Assembly: GCA_002727535.1 (NCBI GenBank)
Contig: PBXH01000015.1
Span: 1-5,492 of the forward strand
Direction: 5' to 3'
Source: Gammaproteobacteria bacterium
Lineage (GTDB): Bacteria > Pseudomonadota > Gammaproteobacteria > Magnimaribacterales > TMED112
Length of the DNA stretch: 5,492 nt
Below, piece after piece: positions 5,465-5,492 of the stretch; position 1 is the first letter of the stretch, and each line of letters opens with the position of its first letter. Made by a program: the position numbers and the translations under genes. The notes below the pieces were generated by a model. It made no database searches, was not told where the DNA came from, and worked only from the letters and a program-made list of their open reading frames with translations.

Positions 5465-5492
5465 ACTTAAAATAATACAGATTCTCCCTACA
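5457..5492 (+). CDS. Start of a further gene, possibly a glycosyltransferase (partial)
   Basis: An ATG at 5457 opens a frame of 12 codons that runs off the window, MRKLKIIQILPT, overlapping the end of the Smr gene by eight bases. The basic start followed by an IIQILPT strand resembles the N-terminus of GT4-type glycosyltransferases, where this strand precedes a glycine-rich loop that is out of view. The overlap matches the packing of the preceding genes. Twelve residues cannot establish a family, so the name is only a guess. Confidence 0.4.
   Translation, partial: MRKLKIIQILPT

Overview
The window is AT-rich, tightly packed bacterial DNA: short or overlapping gene junctions and two divergent gene blocks. 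The gene families point to a Gram-negative, probably marine, heterotrophic gammaproteobacterium. These are a lipoprotein laminarinase of family GH16, an alpha-glucosidase close in layout to the Halomonas type, a YdiI-type thioesterase, an exported isoaspartyl peptidase and a small Smr protein. The low GC and streamlining would fit a SAR86-like lineage, but that is inference; no rRNA or other phylogenetic marker is present.

Layout. Bases 1-64 hold the last codons of what looks like a plus-strand membrane protein, converging on the minus-strand genes. Bases 61-1639 are a three-gene minus-strand operon, read from right to left: a hotdog thioesterase, a secreted SGNH/DUF4886-like hydrolase, and a small membrane protein made of two DUF2061-like repeats. 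Bases 1640-1863 are a very AT-rich spacer whose right end contains a GC-richer nested inverted repeat that runs into a T8 tract. Bases 1864-3228 (minus) encode a GH13 alpha-glucosidase with all catalytic motifs, but it stops where the C-terminal beta domain should begin. Bases 3229-3313 are a short divergent promoter region. From 3314 to the end the plus strand carries a GH16 laminarinase lipoprotein, an isoaspartyl peptidase/asparaginase with a signal peptide, a small Smr-domain protein, and the first 12 codons of a further gene. All of these overlap their neighbours by a few bases, so they look like one operon.

How the genes may work together. The laminarinase is tethered to a membrane behind a proline-rich spacer and would cut algal beta-1,3-glucan. 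The alpha-glucosidase has no signal peptide and would hydrolyse imported alpha-glucosides in the cytoplasm. The peptidase would degrade isoaspartyl or beta-aspartyl peptides in the periplasm. Together they suggest scavenging of algal glucans and peptides. No SusC/SusD pair, TonB receptor or transporter for these substrates is visible, so this is not a classical polysaccharide utilisation locus as far as can be seen. The most unusual features are the nested hairpin abutting the clipped alpha-glucosidase, and the near-identical DNA repeat inside the DUF2061-like gene.
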